Part shown: positions 35,096-45,611 of the stretch, in pieces | How positions within the stretch are numbered: position 1 is the first letter of the stretch | Layout: each line of letters begins with the position of its first letter | Origin: Devosia sediminis | GTDB lineage: Bacteria > Pseudomonadota > Alphaproteobacteria > Rhizobiales > Devosiaceae | Assembly (NCBI RefSeq): GCF_016411825.1 | Contig: NZ_JAEKMH010000001.1 | Coordinates: 930,001 to 994,000 of the forward strand | Length of the DNA stretch: 64,000 nt | Reading direction: 5' to 3' | Position numbers and translations under genes: made by a program | The notes under the pieces: generated by a model | Database searches by the model: none | What the model saw: only the letters and a program-made list of their open reading frames with translations | What the model was told of the DNA's origin: nothing

Positions 35096-36982
35096 ATGTC
35101 GCTCGCCATGGCCACTCCCGATACCGATCTCGACCTCTGGCTGGCACAGCAGACCGACAAGTCGCTGTTGCGCTTCCTCACCTGCGGCAGCGTCGATGAT
35201 GGCAAATCGACCCTGATCGGACGGCTGCTCTATGACAGCCAGCTCATCCTCGACGACCAGTTGGCGAGCCTGCGCAAGGAAAGCCACAATCGCACCGTGG
35301 GCGACGAGGGGATCGACTTCTCGCTGCTCGTCGATGGGCTGGTTGCCGAGCGCGAGCAGGGCATCACCATCGACGTCGCCTACCGGTTCTTTTCCACCGA
35401 CAAGCGCAAGTTCATCGTCGCCGATACGCCGGGCCACGAGCAGTATACGCGCAACATGGCCACCGGCGCCTCCAATGCCGACCTCGCCCTGTTGCTGATC
35501 GACGCGCGCAAAGGCGTGCTCACCCAGACGAGGCGGCACAGCTTCATTCTCTCGCTGATCGGGGTGAAGCATGTGGTGCTTGTCATCAACAAGATTGACC
35601 TTGTCGACTACGATCAGGCGACTTTCGATCGCATCGTTGCCGAGTATAAGGCGTTCGCTGCGCCGCTGGGCTTCCAGACGCTCAGCGCCGTGCCGGTTTC
35701 GGCCCTGCGCGGCGACAATATCCTGACGCCGAGCGACAAGACGCCCTGGTTCAACGGCACGCCGCTCATGCCCTATCTCGAGAGCATCGACGTGGCGGAG
35801 GACCGGACGGCACAGAAGTTCCGCTTCCCGGTGCAGTGGGTCAACCGCCCGAACCTCGATTTCCGCGGCTTCTCTGGAACGGTCGCGTCCGGGTCGGTAT
35901 CGGTAGGCGACGAGGTGCTGATCGCCTCCTCGCGCAAGCCGGCCGTCATCAACCGCATCGTCACCATGGACGGCGACCTGCCGCGCGCCATTGCCGGTCA
36001 GGCCGTGACACTGGTGCTGGACCGTGAAGTCGACATTTCCCGCGGCGATGTGCTGAGCCATCCGGGCCACACGCCCGAATATTCGAACCAGTTCCAGGCG
36101 CGGCTGATCTGGATGAACGAGGAGCCGGCCTATCCTGGGCGATCTTATCTCCTCAAGATCGGTTCGCAGACCGTTCCGGCGGCCATTACCGACCTCAAAT
36201 TTCGCACCAATGTAAACACGCTGGATCAGACCGCGGCGACCAAGGTCGACCTCAACGAGGTCGCGACAGTCACCATCGCCACCGACAAGCCGCTGGCCTT
36301 CGACCCCTATGCGAGCAATCCGCTGACCGGCGGGTTCATCCTCATCGATCGGCTGTCCAACGCCACACTGGGTGCGGGCACGATCGATTTCGGGCTGCGG
36401 CGCGCGCAGAACCTCACCTACCAATCCTTCGACGTGAACCGCGCCGTGCGCGCGCAGATGAAGGGGCAGACGCCTCGCATCGTCTGGTTCACCGGCCTGT
36501 CCGGCTCTGGCAAATCTTCGGTCGCCAATATTCTCGAAAAGCGGCTGACCGCTGAGGGCCGCCACGCCTATATCCTGGATGGCGACAATGTCCGGCACGG
36601 ACTGAACAAGGACCTCGGCTTCACCGAAGCAGCGCGCGTGGAAAACATCCGCCGCGTGGCCGAAGTGGCCCGGCTGATGGCAGATGCGGGATTGATCGTC
36701 CTGGTCTCGTTCATCTCGCCCTTCGAGAAGGAGCGGCGGCTGGCGCGCGAAATCGCCGGGGACATCGACTTTACCGAGGTCTATGTCGATACGCCCATCG
36801 AGGTGTGCGAGCGGCGCGATCCGAAAGGCCTCTACAGGCGGGCACGTGCCGGCGAGATCAAGAACTTCACCGGGATCGACTCGCCATTCGAAGCGCCGAG
36901 CAATCCAGAGCTGGTGCTGCACGGCGCCGACGCGGAGCCGGCGGCCCTGGCCGACGAGCTGCACGCCTTCCTCAAGCTCTAG
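35096..36982 (+). CDS. cysNC: Fused sulfate adenylyltransferase subunit 1 / adenylylsulfate kinase
   Basis: A 628-residue fusion. Residues 1-440 are CysN, a GTPase that drives APS formation: G1 GSVDDGKSTLIGRLL, G3 DTPGHEQYTRN, G4 NKIDLVD. After a short linker the CysC part begins at about 455: TGLSGSGKSSVANILEKRL (P-loop) and DGDNVRHGLNKDLGFTE (APS kinase signature). It makes PAPS from ATP and sulfate with CysD. ATG 35096 starts 2 bases after the cysD stop; ATG 35108 is in frame too. The fused form is common in rhizobia (NodQ-like). Confidence 0.96.
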   Translation: MSLAMATPDTDLDLWLAQQTDKSLLRFLTCGSVDDGKSTLIGRLLYDSQLILDDQLASLRKESHNRTVGDEGIDFSLLVDGLVAEREQGITIDVAYRFFSTDKRKFIVADTPGHEQYTRNMATGASNADLALLLIDARKGVLTQTRRHSFILSLIGVKHVVLVINKIDLVDYDQATFDRIVAEYKAFAAPLGFQTLSAVPVSALRGDNILTPSDKTPWFNGTPLMPYLESIDVAEDRTAQKFRFPVQWVNRPNLDFRGFSGTVASGSVSVGDEVLIASSRKPAVINRIVTMDGDLPRAIAGQAVTLVLDREVDISRGDVLSHPGHTPEYSNQFQARLIWMNEEPAYPGRSYLLKIGSQTVPAAITDLKFRTNVNTLDQTAATKVDLNEVATVTIATDKPLAFDPYASNPLTGGFILIDRLSNATLGAGTIDFGLRRAQNLTYQSFDVNRAVRAQMKGQTPRIVWFTGLSGSGKSSVANILEKRLTAEGRHAYILDGDNVRHGLNKDLGFTEAARVENIRRVAEVARLMADAGLIVLVSFISPFEKERRLAREIAGDIDFTEVYVDTPIEVCERRDPKGLYRRARAGEIKNFTGIDSPFEAPSNPELVLHGADAEPAALADELHAFLKL

Positions 36983-36991
36983 CGTCCGGCG

Positions 36992-38224
36992 TCACACCCG
37001 GACTTCGGAGGGGAGGGCCGCGATGTCGGTGTCATCGACTGCGGCCAGCGTCTTCATCAGCAGGCCCCGGAAGATAGGCTCCTTCTCGTCGAGATGAGCG
37101 GAGATGACGGGAAGGCCATTGATGCTGCAGACGAGGGAGGCCGTGAGCGCGGCCTCGATTTCTCCCCGCATGAACGACAGGGCGCGCGCGCCTGGGCCCA
37201 CCAGCAGAATGTGGGACGGGTCGAACATGGCCAGCATGCGGCTGAGGCCAAAGCCGAGCGCACGTCCGGCCAGGTTGAAGCCATGGGTGGCGGCGCGGTC
37301 GCCCTGTTCGGCGCGCTGGATCAGCGAGTCATATTGCTGGGTTGGGACGGCCGGGGCAGGGGTGGCCGTCTCGGGCACGGAATAGCTGGTGCGCAGCACG
37401 CCATAATCGGCGGCATAGGCCTCAATACAGCCGCGCATGCCGCAGCGGCAGAGCGCCCCGTTGGGAATGTGGTTCATATGCCCGAATTCGGTGGCGCCGC
37501 CTTCGCTCCTGCCCATGATCTGGCCATGCAGGCTGAGCCCCATGGCGACGGTCGAGCCGATGAACACCGTCGCGACGCTGGCGTCATGCAGGTTCGGATC
37601 GAGCCAGCGGGTGCCTTCGGCGAGCAATCGGCCGCGCTTGTGCACGGCGACGGCGACGCCGGCCTCGGCCGCGATCTCGGTGGCAAACGGTGAACCAGCC
37701 AGATGGGCGATCGGCGACCATTTCAAACCACTGCCGTCGCGATCCAGAATGCCCTGAACGGAAATGGCGATGCGACGGATCAGTGGCGCGGCGACCGGGT
37801 TGCGCTGGCGCAGTGCGGAAAGATGTTCGAGCAGGAATGCCGTCGGTGAGGCCGCTGCAAAAGTCTGCGGTGTGACGGCCGTCTCGATGCGATCGACGAG
37901 CACGCCCGCATAGTCGACCAGCGACGCGCGCAGGCGATTCACGTCGAGCTCGAACAGGACCACATAGGCGGCCTGGCGCCGGAAGCCGACAAGGGTGGCA
38001 GGACGTCCGCGCATACGTCCGTCGGCCGGGCCGGGCGTGGAAAGCTCCTCCACCACCCGCTGGTTGAGCAGATCCTGCATGATGGCGGTGACACTGGCAT
38101 GGCTCAGCCCGGTAAGGCCGGCCAAGACGGTGCGCGACTGCGGCCCGCCGGAGCGGAGGGCAGCCAGAAGCAGCCCGCGGTTCTCCCGCCGGACGCTATC
38201 GCTGTCGCTGACCTTCCGCGTCAA
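36992..38224 (-). CDS. ROK-family transcriptional repressor (XylR-like)
   Basis: A 410-residue protein with an N-terminal winged helix (RRENRGLLLAALRSGG to HASVTAIMQDLL) and a ROK sugar-binding domain. The ROK zinc motif is CRCGMRGCIE; glucokinase-like TVAMGLSLHG appears in the middle. In ROK repressors the sugar releases DNA. It is divergent from the xylose-type ABC importer and almost certainly controls it; by analogy xylose would be the inducer. TTG 38224 has GGAGGTG at the expected distance. Confidence 0.9.
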   Translation of the reverse strand: MTRKVSDSDSVRRENRGLLLAALRSGGPQSRTVLAGLTGLSHASVTAIMQDLLNQRVVEELSTPGPADGRMRGRPATLVGFRRQAAYVVLFELDVNRLRASLVDYAGVLVDRIETAVTPQTFAAASPTAFLLEHLSALRQRNPVAAPLIRRIAISVQGILDRDGSGLKWSPIAHLAGSPFATEIAAEAGVAVAVHKRGRLLAEGTRWLDPNLHDASVATVFIGSTVAMGLSLHGQIMGRSEGGATEFGHMNHIPNGALCRCGMRGCIEAYAADYGVLRTSYSVPETATPAPAVPTQQYDSLIQRAEQGDRAATHGFNLAGRALGFGLSRMLAMFDPSHILLVGPGARALSFMRGEIEAALTASLVCSINGLPVISAHLDEKEPIFRGLLMKTLAAVDDTDIAALPSEVRV

Positions 38225-38346
38225 GCACGCACCTCCAACCCCAGGCCCTAATCAGCACTCAATCGGCTGGATCGCAACCGGTGATTATCTTCGGGCTCCG
38301 AAATTGACGTTGACATGCCGCGTTCACACATGCGAGAGCTTTTTTC

Positions 38347-38366
38347 GAGCAGTAAAAATAATGCTC
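38347..38366. promoter_or_regulatory. Inverted repeat, candidate ROK repressor operator
   Basis: GAGCA (38347-38351) and TGCTC (38362-38366), ten bases apart around an A-rich centre, lie about 85 bases before the xylF-like start and between the divergent genes. The resemblance to ROK operators is only general. Confidence 0.4.
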
Positions 38367-38449
38367 AAGGCGCAGGGAGGCGGCGCCTGGTTGGGGTTAT
38401 GCCGCCAACTTGCATGGCGGGCAGCATGCTGCCCTTTGGGAGGACATCT

Positions 38450-39484
38450 ATGAACAAGTTTGCAGCGATTCTGCTCGCATCGACGGTCCTTTGTGGAACC
38501 GCGATCGCGCAGGACCAGATCGTGGTCGGCGTTTCCTGGAACAACTTCCAGGAAGAGCGCTGGAAAACCGACGAAGCCGCCATCAAGGCCGCACTCGAAG
38601 CCGCTGGCGCCCAGTACATCTCGGCCGACGCCCAGTCGTCCGCATCCAAGCAGTTGACCGACATCGAAAGCCTGATCAGCCAGGGTGCCGATGCGATCAT
38701 CGTGCTGGCCCAGGACAGCGACGCCATCGGTCCCGCCGTGGCCGCCGCCGTTGCCGAAGGTATCCCGGTGGTTGGCTATGACCGCCTGATCGAGAACCCC
38801 GATGCCTTCTACCTGACCTTCGACAACAAGGAAGTCGGCCGCATGCAGGCCCGCGGCGTGTTCGAAGTGCAGCCGGAAGGCAACTACGTCTTCATCAAGG
38901 GCAATTCGGCTGATCCGAATGCGGACTTCCTGTTCGCCGGCCAGATGGAAGTGCTGCAGGAAGCCGTGGATTCGGGCGCCATCGTCAATGTCGGCGAAGC
39001 CTATACCGACAACTGGAACCCGGAAGTCGCCCAGGCGAACATGGAACAGTTCCTGACCGCCAACAATAATGAAGTCGACGCCGTCGTCGCCTCCAATGAC
39101 GGCACTGCCGGCGGCGCCATCGCTGCCCTCAGCGCCCAGGGTCTCGCCGGTTCGGTACCGGTGTCCGGCCAGGACGGCGATCACGCCGCCCTCAACCGCA
39201 TCGCGCTCGGCACCCAGACGGTGTCGGTGTGGAAGGATGCGCGCGAACTGGGCAAGAAGGCCGCCGAAATCGCGGTCGAACTCGCTGGCGGGACGGCGCT
39301 CGATGCCGTGACCGGGGCGACCAAGTTCGCCGACGGCCCGAACGGCGTCGAAATGAACGCCGTGCTGCTGGCTCCCGTGCCGATCACCAAGGACAACCTC
39401 AACCTCGTCATCGACGCGGGCTGGGTAGCCAAGGACGTGGTCTGCCAGGGCGTCGCCGCCGGTTCGGTGGCTGCGTGTAACTGA
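38450..39484 (+). CDS. xylF: Xylose-type ABC transporter substrate-binding protein
   Basis: A 344-residue periplasmic protein. The signal peptide is [20 protein letters not shown]. The mature part begins with [20 protein letters not shown], the XylF opening, and continues with [15 protein letters not shown] and [20 protein letters not shown]. It is a cluster B sugar-binding protein with two Cys near the end. Xylose is the likely ligand by resemblance. GGGAGG precedes ATG 38450. It is the first gene of a three-gene transport operon controlled by the divergent ROK protein. Confidence 0.92.
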   Translation: MNKFAAILLASTVLCGTAIAQDQIVVGVSWNNFQEERWKTDEAAIKAALEAAGAQYISADAQSSASKQLTDIESLISQGADAIIVLAQDSDAIGPAVAAAVAEGIPVVGYDRLIENPDAFYLTFDNKEVGRMQARGVFEVQPEGNYVFIKGNSADPNADFLFAGQMEVLQEAVDSGAIVNVGEAYTDNWNPEVAQANMEQFLTANNNEVDAVVASNDGTAGGAIAALSAQGLAGSVPVSGQDGDHAALNRIALGTQTVSVWKDARELGKKAAEIAVELAGGTALDAVTGATKFADGPNGVEMNAVLLAPVPITKDNLNLVIDAGWVAKDVVCQGVAAGSVAACN

Positions 39485-39595
39485 GGCCAAACTGGCTTAG
39501 ACTGGTAAGGGGTGCCGCGGCGTCATGCGCTGCGGCACACCCATACCGGATCGCGCCCCGGTCCGCCGGAGCGCTGCTTCCCCAGGGAGAAACTG

Positions 39596-40915
39596 ATGGC
39601 CGACCAGCGCGCCATGTCCAGCACCACGCATCATAGTCAGATGGTGCAGAATCCGCTCCAGCGCTTTCTTCTGGCGACGGAGATCGATACCCGCCTTCTG
39701 GGGATGATCGGCGCGCTCGCCACTATCTGGATCGGCTTCAACTTCTTTTCGGGCGGGCTGTTCCTGACCCCCCGCAATCTCTGGAACCTGTCGGTGCAGA
39801 CCGCATCGGTCGCCGTCATGGTCACCGGCATGGTGCTGGTCATCGTCACCCGCAATATCGACCTTTCCGTCGGCTCGATCCTCGGGCTGGTCGGTATGGT
39901 CATGGGCGTGATGCAGACGCAGATCCTGCCGGTGCAACTGGGCCTGGGGCTCGGCCATCCGGCCATCTGGATCCTGTCGCTGGCAACCGGCCTCATCGTG
40001 GGCACGGGCATCGGTGCCCTCCAGGGCGGGATCATCGCCTATCTCAAGGTGCCGGCCTTTATCGTGACGCTGGGTGGTTATCTCGTCTGGCGCGGCGCCG
40101 CCTGGTGGGTCACTGCCGGACGCACCGTGGCCCCCATGGATACCAAGTTCCAGCTCATGGGGGGCGGCCCGGCTGGCTCCATCGGCAGCCTGTGGAGCTG
40201 GGTCGTCTGCGTGATCGCCTGCGCCGCCATCGTCGTCGGCCTCTACTTCGGGCGGCGGCAACGCCAGCGCTTCAATTTTCCGCAACGTCCGGTCTGGGCC
40301 GAGGTGTCGCTGGCGCTGATCGGCTGCGGCGCGACGATCGCTGCCGTCTGGGTGGCGAACGCCTATCCCTGGCCGACGCGGATCGCCGAGAATTACGCCG
40401 CGGCCAGCGGCATCCCGGTGCCCGAGGGCGGGCTGTTCATTTCGCACGGCATTGCCATTCCGGTGCTGATCGCGGTCGGCGTGGGCGTGGTGATGACCTT
40501 CCTCGCCACCCGCACGCGGTTCGGCCGCTATGTTTATGCCGTGGGTGGCAATCCCGAAGCGGCGGAACTTGCGGGCATCAATACCCGCTGGGTGACGGTC
40601 AAGATATTCATGCTGATGGGCGCGCTCTGCGCAATTGCAGCGGCGATCTCGTCGGCCCGCCTTAATGCCGCGACCAATGCACTGGGCACGCTGGACGAGC
40701 TCTATGTCATCGCTGCGGCGGTGATCGGCGGCACCTCGCTTGCCGGTGGTGTCGGCACCATCGCGGGCGCGCTGCTCGGAGCGCTGGTCATGCAGTCGCT
40801 CCAGTCGGGCATGGTGCTGATGGGCATCGACAGCCCGCTGCAATCCATCGTGGTTGGTATCGTCCTGGTTTTCGCGGTGTGGCTCGACACGCTCTACCGC
40901 CGGAACAAGCATTAG
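39596..40915 (+). CDS. xylH: Xylose-type ABC transporter permease
   Basis: A 439-residue membrane protein of the BPD_transp_2 family (XylH/RbsC type) with about 10 to 11 helices. [18 protein letters not shown] is the conserved permease motif; a second characteristic stretch is [20 protein letters not shown], which contacts the ATPase, and the third is [14 protein letters not shown]. The long middle insertion (about 190-290) is typical of XylH and makes it longer than RbsC. ATG 39596 has AGGGAGA. It lies 11 bases before the ATPase gene. Confidence 0.93.
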   Translation: MADQRAMSSTTHHSQMVQNPLQRFLLATEIDTRLLGMIGALATIWIGFNFFSGGLFLTPRNLWNLSVQTASVAVMVTGMVLVIVTRNIDLSVGSILGLVGMVMGVMQTQILPVQLGLGLGHPAIWILSLATGLIVGTGIGALQGGIIAYLKVPAFIVTLGGYLVWRGAAWWVTAGRTVAPMDTKFQLMGGGPAGSIGSLWSWVVCVIACAAIVVGLYFGRRQRQRFNFPQRPVWAEVSLALIGCGATIAAVWVANAYPWPTRIAENYAAASGIPVPEGGLFISHGIAIPVLIAVGVGVVMTFLATRTRFGRYVYAVGGNPEAAELAGINTRWVTVKIFMLMGALCAIAAAISSARLNAATNALGTLDELYVIAAAVIGGTSLAGGVGTIAGALLGALVMQSLQSGMVLMGIDSPLQSIVVGIVLVFAVWLDTLYRRNKH

Positions 40916-40925
40916 GAGTTGCGTT

Positions 40926-41708
40926 ATGCTGGATACCGGCACGCCACTGGTCGAAATGACCGACATCTCGATCTCGTTCGGCGGCATCCGCGCCGTCGAC
41001 CATGCCTCGATCGACCTGCATAGCGGGGAAGTGGTCGGCCTTTTGGGCCACAATGGCGCGGGCAAGTCGACGCTGATCAAGATCCTCTCCGGCGCCTACA
41101 AGCGCGATGCCGGCGAAATCCGCATCAATGGCGAGACGGCTGTCATCAACAATCCGCGCGACGCCAAGGGCTATGGCATCGAGACGATTTACCAGCAGCT
41201 CGCCGTGGCCGACAATGTGGACGCCGCGGCCAACCTGTTCCTCGGGCGGGAAATGGTGACGTCGCTGGGCACGCTCGACGACGCGGCCATGGAGTCCAAG
41301 GCGCGCGAAGTGATGGGCCGGCTCAACCCGAATTTCCGCCGTTTCAAGGAGCCAGTGAAGGCGTTGTCGGGCGGCCAGCGCCAGTCCGTCGCCATTGCCC
41401 GGGCGATACTCTTCAATGCGCGCATCTTGGTCATGGACGAGCCGACTGCCGCGCTGGGCCCCCAGGAAACGGCGCAGGTGGGCGAGCTGATCAAGCAGCT
41501 CAAGTCCGAGGGCATCGGCATTTTCCTCATCAGCCACGATATCCACGACGTGTTCGACCTGGCTGACCGGGTCGTGGTGATGAAGAACGGCAAGGTGGTG
41601 GGCGAGGCCCGGACCTCAGATGTCACCAAGGACGAAGTGCTGGGCATGATCATCATGGGCAAGGTGCCGCCGGGCGCCACGCCGGGGCCGGGAGCCATTG
41701 CGGGCTGA
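40926..41708 (+). CDS. Xylose-type ABC transporter ATP-binding protein, single-domain
   Basis: A 260-residue ATPase with one nucleotide-binding domain: Walker [11 protein letters not shown]-loop QQ in YQQLA, signature LSGGQRQS, Walker [13 protein letters not shown], and H-loop His in LISHDIHDV. XylG of Escherichia coli has two such domains in about 500 residues; this one is half that size. The single-domain form (as in FrcA) occurs with XylF/XylH-like partners in rhizobia and presumably works as a homodimer. TAGGAG precedes ATG 40926. Confidence 0.93.
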   Translation: MLDTGTPLVEMTDISISFGGIRAVDHASIDLHSGEVVGLLGHNGAGKSTLIKILSGAYKRDAGEIRINGETAVINNPRDAKGYGIETIYQQLAVADNVDAAANLFLGREMVTSLGTLDDAAMESKAREVMGRLNPNFRRFKEPVKALSGGQRQSVAIARAILFNARILVMDEPTAALGPQETAQVGELIKQLKSEGIGIFLISHDIHDVFDLADRVVVMKNGKVVGEARTSDVTKDEVLGMIIMGKVPPGATPGPGAIAG

Positions 41709-41722
41709 CGGCGTTGAGGGGG

Positions 41723-41741
41723 TGCCGGCACGCTGCCGGCA
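41723..41741. repeat. GC-rich hairpin after the xylose importer
   Basis: TGCCGGCA (41723-41730) repeated and self-complementary at 41734-41741 with loop CGC. No T-run follows, so it may stabilise the 3' end of the mRNA. Confidence 0.45.
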
Positions 41742-41756
41742 TCCGGAAGCGTCAAC

Positions 41757-42497
41757 ATGCCCAAAACCGTATCCCGACCCGCCCGTGGTCAGCCTCCGCG
41801 CCGCAAGACCAATGCCAAGCAACCTGCACGCCAGGAGCATGGACCGGCTCTGAAGCGGCTCATGCCGCGCCATGCGCCATTCTATTTCGGCCTCGCCATC
41901 GGCGTGGTGACCTTTCTGGCTGCGCTGTGGCTGATGCCGCAGCATTCCATAGGCCTGGGTGCGACCGGTCTCTTCGTCGGTTTCCTGCTGCTGACACTGC
42001 TCAAGCTTCCCTATCTCACCGCTGACTATCTGCGCGAGAACGCGCGGGACGAGGATACGCCCGCGGGCGGCATCTTCCTCATCGTGCTGATCGTGGTAAC
42101 CGCCTCGGTGGTCTCGCTGTTTCTCGCGCTGATGGGTGGCGAAAGCCCCGACCCCTGGGCCGTGGCGATCAGCGTCGTCTCGGTGCTGCTGGGGTGGTTC
42201 ACGGTGCAGGCCATGGGCGCGCTGCATTATGCCTATGAGTTCTACCAGGTGGATGCCGCCGCCGAGGGCGCGGCTGTCGAGGGTGGCCTCGACTTCCAGG
42301 GCGACGAAGACCCCGATGGCTACGACTTCATGTACTTCTCCTATACGGTCGGAACCTCAGTCGCGACGTCGGATACCAAGGTGGAAAGCCACAAGATGCG
42401 CCGGCTGGTCATGGTGCATCTGATCTTTTCGCACCTGTTCAACACCATCATCCTGGCGGCTGCCGTCAACGTCATGCTGAGCCTGGGCGGCTCCTGA
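41757..42497 (+). CDS. DUF1345 membrane protein
   Basis: A 246-residue inner-membrane protein with five or so helices: a basic, Pro-rich N-terminus ([16 protein letters not shown]), then [55 protein letters not shown] and a final pair. The strongest block is [18 protein letters not shown], the DUF1345 signature. The function is unknown. It is separated from the xylose operon by a hairpin and may be on its own promoter. Confidence 0.85.
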   Translation: MPKTVSRPARGQPPRRKTNAKQPARQEHGPALKRLMPRHAPFYFGLAIGVVTFLAALWLMPQHSIGLGATGLFVGFLLLTLLKLPYLTADYLRENARDEDTPAGGIFLIVLIVVTASVVSLFLALMGGESPDPWAVAISVVSVLLGWFTVQAMGALHYAYEFYQVDAAAEGAAVEGGLDFQGDEDPDGYDFMYFSYTVGTSVATSDTKVESHKMRRLVMVHLIFSHLFNTIILAAAVNVMLSLGGS

Positions 42498-42529
42498 GCC
42501 GCCGGCAGATTCAGGTTGCGTCCGGTGCA

Positions 42530-42551
42530 ATCAAAGTGATATCACTTTGAT
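42530..42551. promoter_or_regulatory. Perfect 22-bp palindrome, candidate operator of the SPFH operon
   Basis: ATCAAAGTGAT (42530-42540) is followed directly by its complement ATCACTTTGAT (42541-42551). A direct repeat TGATATC also recurs at 42537-42543 and 42548-42554, eleven bases apart, as expected for a site bound on one face by a ribbon-helix-helix protein. It is 18 bases upstream of the first ATG. The encoded RHH protein at 43684 is the natural candidate to bind it. Confidence 0.6.
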
Positions 42552-42569
42552 ATCGCAGTGGAGGCGCGG

Positions 42570-42764
42570 ATGGAAAACGAGCAGAAGCCGGTCAGCCAGT
42601 TGGTGGCGCAGGGATGGGAGATCATCGACAGTTCCTCCTGCGTCGATTCCATGGGTCGAATGGTGCATTCGGTGCTGTTGCGCCGCCATCGCCAGCACAG
42701 GTTCGTCACCATCAGCCGCAAGTTGCTTGGCGGTGGCGTCACCGTCGAAGAACGCGACGTCTAG
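42570..42764 (+). CDS. Small protein, first gene of SPFH operon
   Basis: A 64-residue product: an acidic-polar N-terminus, QLVAQGWEIIDSSS (resembling a DUF4177-like strand), VDSMGRMVHSVLLRRHRQHR, then FVTISRKLLGGGVTVEERDV. No family is firmly recognised. ATG 42570 has GGAGG at 42560. It precedes the SPFH gene by 23 bases and is likely co-transcribed. It is close to a palindromic operator and may itself be part of the regulated system. Confidence 0.6.
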   Translation: MENEQKPVSQLVAQGWEIIDSSSCVDSMGRMVHSVLLRRHRQHRFVTISRKLLGGGVTVEERDV

Positions 42765-42787
42765 GCACTGAGGGAAGGGAGATCATC

Positions 42788-43681
42788 GTGGAACAGGTTC
42801 AGATTCCCCGCACCGGGGAAAAGCTCATCGCTCGCAGCAGCGGCGTGCCAATGCTCATCGTGGTTGCCGGGCTCATCCTTGCGGCGGTGGCCATATTCTT
42901 CGTCGGCGTCAGCGGCGAGGCCAAGGTGCTGCTGGTGCTCAGCTCGATCGGCATCCTCGTGGTCGCCGTGCTGATCGCCTGCGGCTTCTACAATCTGCAG
43001 CCCAATCAGGCCGCAGCGATCACGCTCTTCGGCGCCTATATCGGCACCGACCGTAACCCTGGTCTCGGCTGGGTGCTGCCCTGGTATGGACGCACCAAGA
43101 TCAGCCTGCGTGTCCGCAACGTCACCAGCGAAACGCTCAAGGTCAACGACAAGCGCGGCAACCCAATAGAGATCGCCGTCAACGTGGTCTGGCGGGTGCA
43201 GGATTCGGCGCAGGCGCTGTTCGACGTCGACAATTACACGGCTTTTGCCGGCATCCAGATCGAGACCAGCCTCCGCGAGGTGGCGCGGCAATATTCCTAC
43301 GACCACTCAGAGGACGAGGAACCGACACTGCGCGACGACGCCGAGCTGATCGGCGAGCGGCTGCGCGCGGACCTTTCCGCCCGAGTCGCCGTGGCTGGCA
43401 TCCAGGTCGACGAGGTCCACCTGATGCACCTGGCCTATGCGCCCGAAATTGCCGGTTCGATGCTCAAGCGCCAGCAGGCCGAGGCTGTCATCGCGGCGCG
43501 CCAGAAGATCGTGGCGGGTGCGGTGGGCATGGTGGAAATGGCTCTCAACCAGCTCAGTGCCCGCGACGTGGTGGACCTGGACGAAGAGCGCAAGGCCGCG
43601 ATGGTCTCGAACCTGTTGGTGGTGCTCTGTGCCGACCGCGAGGCGCAGCCCGTGGTCAATGCCGGCACGCTCTATACCTGA
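42788..43681 (+). CDS. SPFH/band 7 domain membrane protein
   Basis: A 297-residue protein. Two adjacent hydrophobic segments (about 20-37 and 45-65) anchor it, followed by a prohibitin-like SPFH domain: [21 protein letters not shown] to [40 protein letters not shown] and [19 protein letters not shown]. The C-terminal part is a coiled coil ([20 protein letters not shown]). SPFH proteins form oligomeric membrane platforms. The start is GTG 42788, with GGGAG upstream. It ends 2 bases before the RHH gene, so the genes are linked in one operon. Confidence 0.9.
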   Translation: MEQVQIPRTGEKLIARSSGVPMLIVVAGLILAAVAIFFVGVSGEAKVLLVLSSIGILVVAVLIACGFYNLQPNQAAAITLFGAYIGTDRNPGLGWVLPWYGRTKISLRVRNVTSETLKVNDKRGNPIEIAVNVVWRVQDSAQALFDVDNYTAFAGIQIETSLREVARQYSYDHSEDEEPTLRDDAELIGERLRADLSARVAVAGIQVDEVHLMHLAYAPEIAGSMLKRQQAEAVIAARQKIVAGAVGMVEMALNQLSARDVVDLDEERKAAMVSNLLVVLCADREAQPVVNAGTLYT

Positions 43682-43683
43682 TC

Positions 43684-43875
43684 GTGGCTTCACCCGGTAA
43701 ACGCGCATTCCTGTTTCGCACGGCGCCCGAGCTTTTGGACGCCGTGGAACGTCTCGCCGCGTCGGAGTTCCGCAGCGTCAATGCGGAGATGGAAGTGCTG
43801 GTGCGCGAGGCGTTGGCGCGGCGCGGCATCAAGGTGGCCAAGCCGCCAAAGGATGGCACCGTCTCGGACGATTGA
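43684..43875 (+). CDS. Ribbon-helix-helix DNA-binding protein (Arc/toxin-antitoxin-like)
   Basis: A 63-residue protein with the RHH layout: an N-terminal strand (RAFLFRTAPELLDAVERLA), helix A, a turn at SEFRSVNAEMEVLVREAL (the Arc-like Ser-Val-Asn-x-Glu motif), and a helix B. It should dimerise and bind a palindromic or directly repeated operator, most likely at 42530. The GTG 43684 start is inside the SPFH 3' end and has no strong ribosome site, so it depends on coupling. The C-terminus is short and acidic. No toxin gene is seen nearby. Confidence 0.8.
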   Translation: MASPGKRAFLFRTAPELLDAVERLAASEFRSVNAEMEVLVREALARRGIKVAKPPKDGTVSDD

Positions 43876-43947
43876 ACGGGCGGCGGCGTTGTCCCTCCCG
43901 CCCGGCTGTGCGAGTGTCCCCCGGATTCGTTGCCTGGAGTATGTCGC

Positions 43948-45075
<1,128 letters not shown>

Positions 45076-45095
45076 ACCATTAGATAGAGGTGCCC

Positions 45096-45206
45096 ATGAT
45101 CGGACTGATGATGAATTCGCCGCACAGACGTTTGCTGGCTTTGGCATCTGTCCTCGCGCTCACCGTTGGCGTGGGTCTTGCCTTGGCTACCGGGGTGCTG
45201 GGCTGA
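45096..45206 (+). CDS. Very small membrane protein, 36 residues
   Basis: MIGLMMNSPHRRLLALASVL and one hydrophobic helix to GVLG. AGAGG precedes ATG 45096 at the right distance. The frame starts 20 bases after frmA and ends one base before the cupin gene on the other strand. No homologue is recognised; expression is not shown. Confidence 0.4.
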   Translation: MIGLMMNSPHRRLLALASVLALTVGVGLALATGVLG

Positions 45207-45563
45207 TCATTCCAGCCACTCCGTGCTGAACTGACTGGCCTCGTGGATGTCGATCTGTTCGAGCGTCCCGGGGCCAAGATTCTCGAACTTGTGGGCAACA
45301 TTGGCGGGGCAGGTGATGATCTGCCCCGCGCTTGCCTCGAACCGGTCCTCGCCGACCGTGAACAGAGCGCGCCCCTTGCGGATGATGAAGGTTTCGGCGT
45401 AGGGATGCCTATGCAGCCGCGGCCCTCCGCCCGGCTTGTCGGTGTGGACGAAGATCACGCTGACATTGGCGCCCAAATGGCGGCCCTCGATTTCCCCGCG
45501 CCAGACGCCCGCGTCATCCGACGCCCCTGACCATTGCGCGCGGTCCACCAATTTCCCCACCAT
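45207..45563 (-). CDS. Cupin domain protein
   Basis: A 118-residue single-domain cupin. The two motifs are RLHRHPYAETFIIRKGRA (Gly-x5-His-x-His-type metal site) and ITCPANVAHKFENLG (second His). The metal is probably iron, zinc or manganese, and the role may be sugar or aromatic metabolism, or simply binding. ATG 45563 has GGAGAAGG. It is divergent from the broken AAA ATPase gene. Confidence 0.88.
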   Translation of the reverse strand: MVGKLVDRAQWSGASDDAGVWRGEIEGRHLGANVSVIFVHTDKPGGGPRLHRHPYAETFIIRKGRALFTVGEDRFEASAGQIITCPANVAHKFENLGPGTLEQIDIHEASQFSTEWLE

Positions 45564-45611
45564 TTGCCTTCTCCTCACCGCAGCACCATGCTGCCTGCAC
45601 AAGGACGAACC

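Noticed and set aside
35084..36964. A 626-codon minus-strand frame opposite cysNC
   Set aside because: CysNC is intact on the plus strand with GTPase and kinase motifs; the opposite frame has none.
39497..41080. A 527-codon minus-strand frame opposite the xylose permease
   Set aside because: The product is His/Asp/Arg-rich with no hydrophobic pattern, and the permease is complete on the plus strand.
43684..43875. A toxin-antitoxin pair including the RHH protein
   Set aside because: No toxin-like gene is adjacent; the neighbours are an SPFH protein and a formaldehyde dehydrogenase. I keep it as a regulator.
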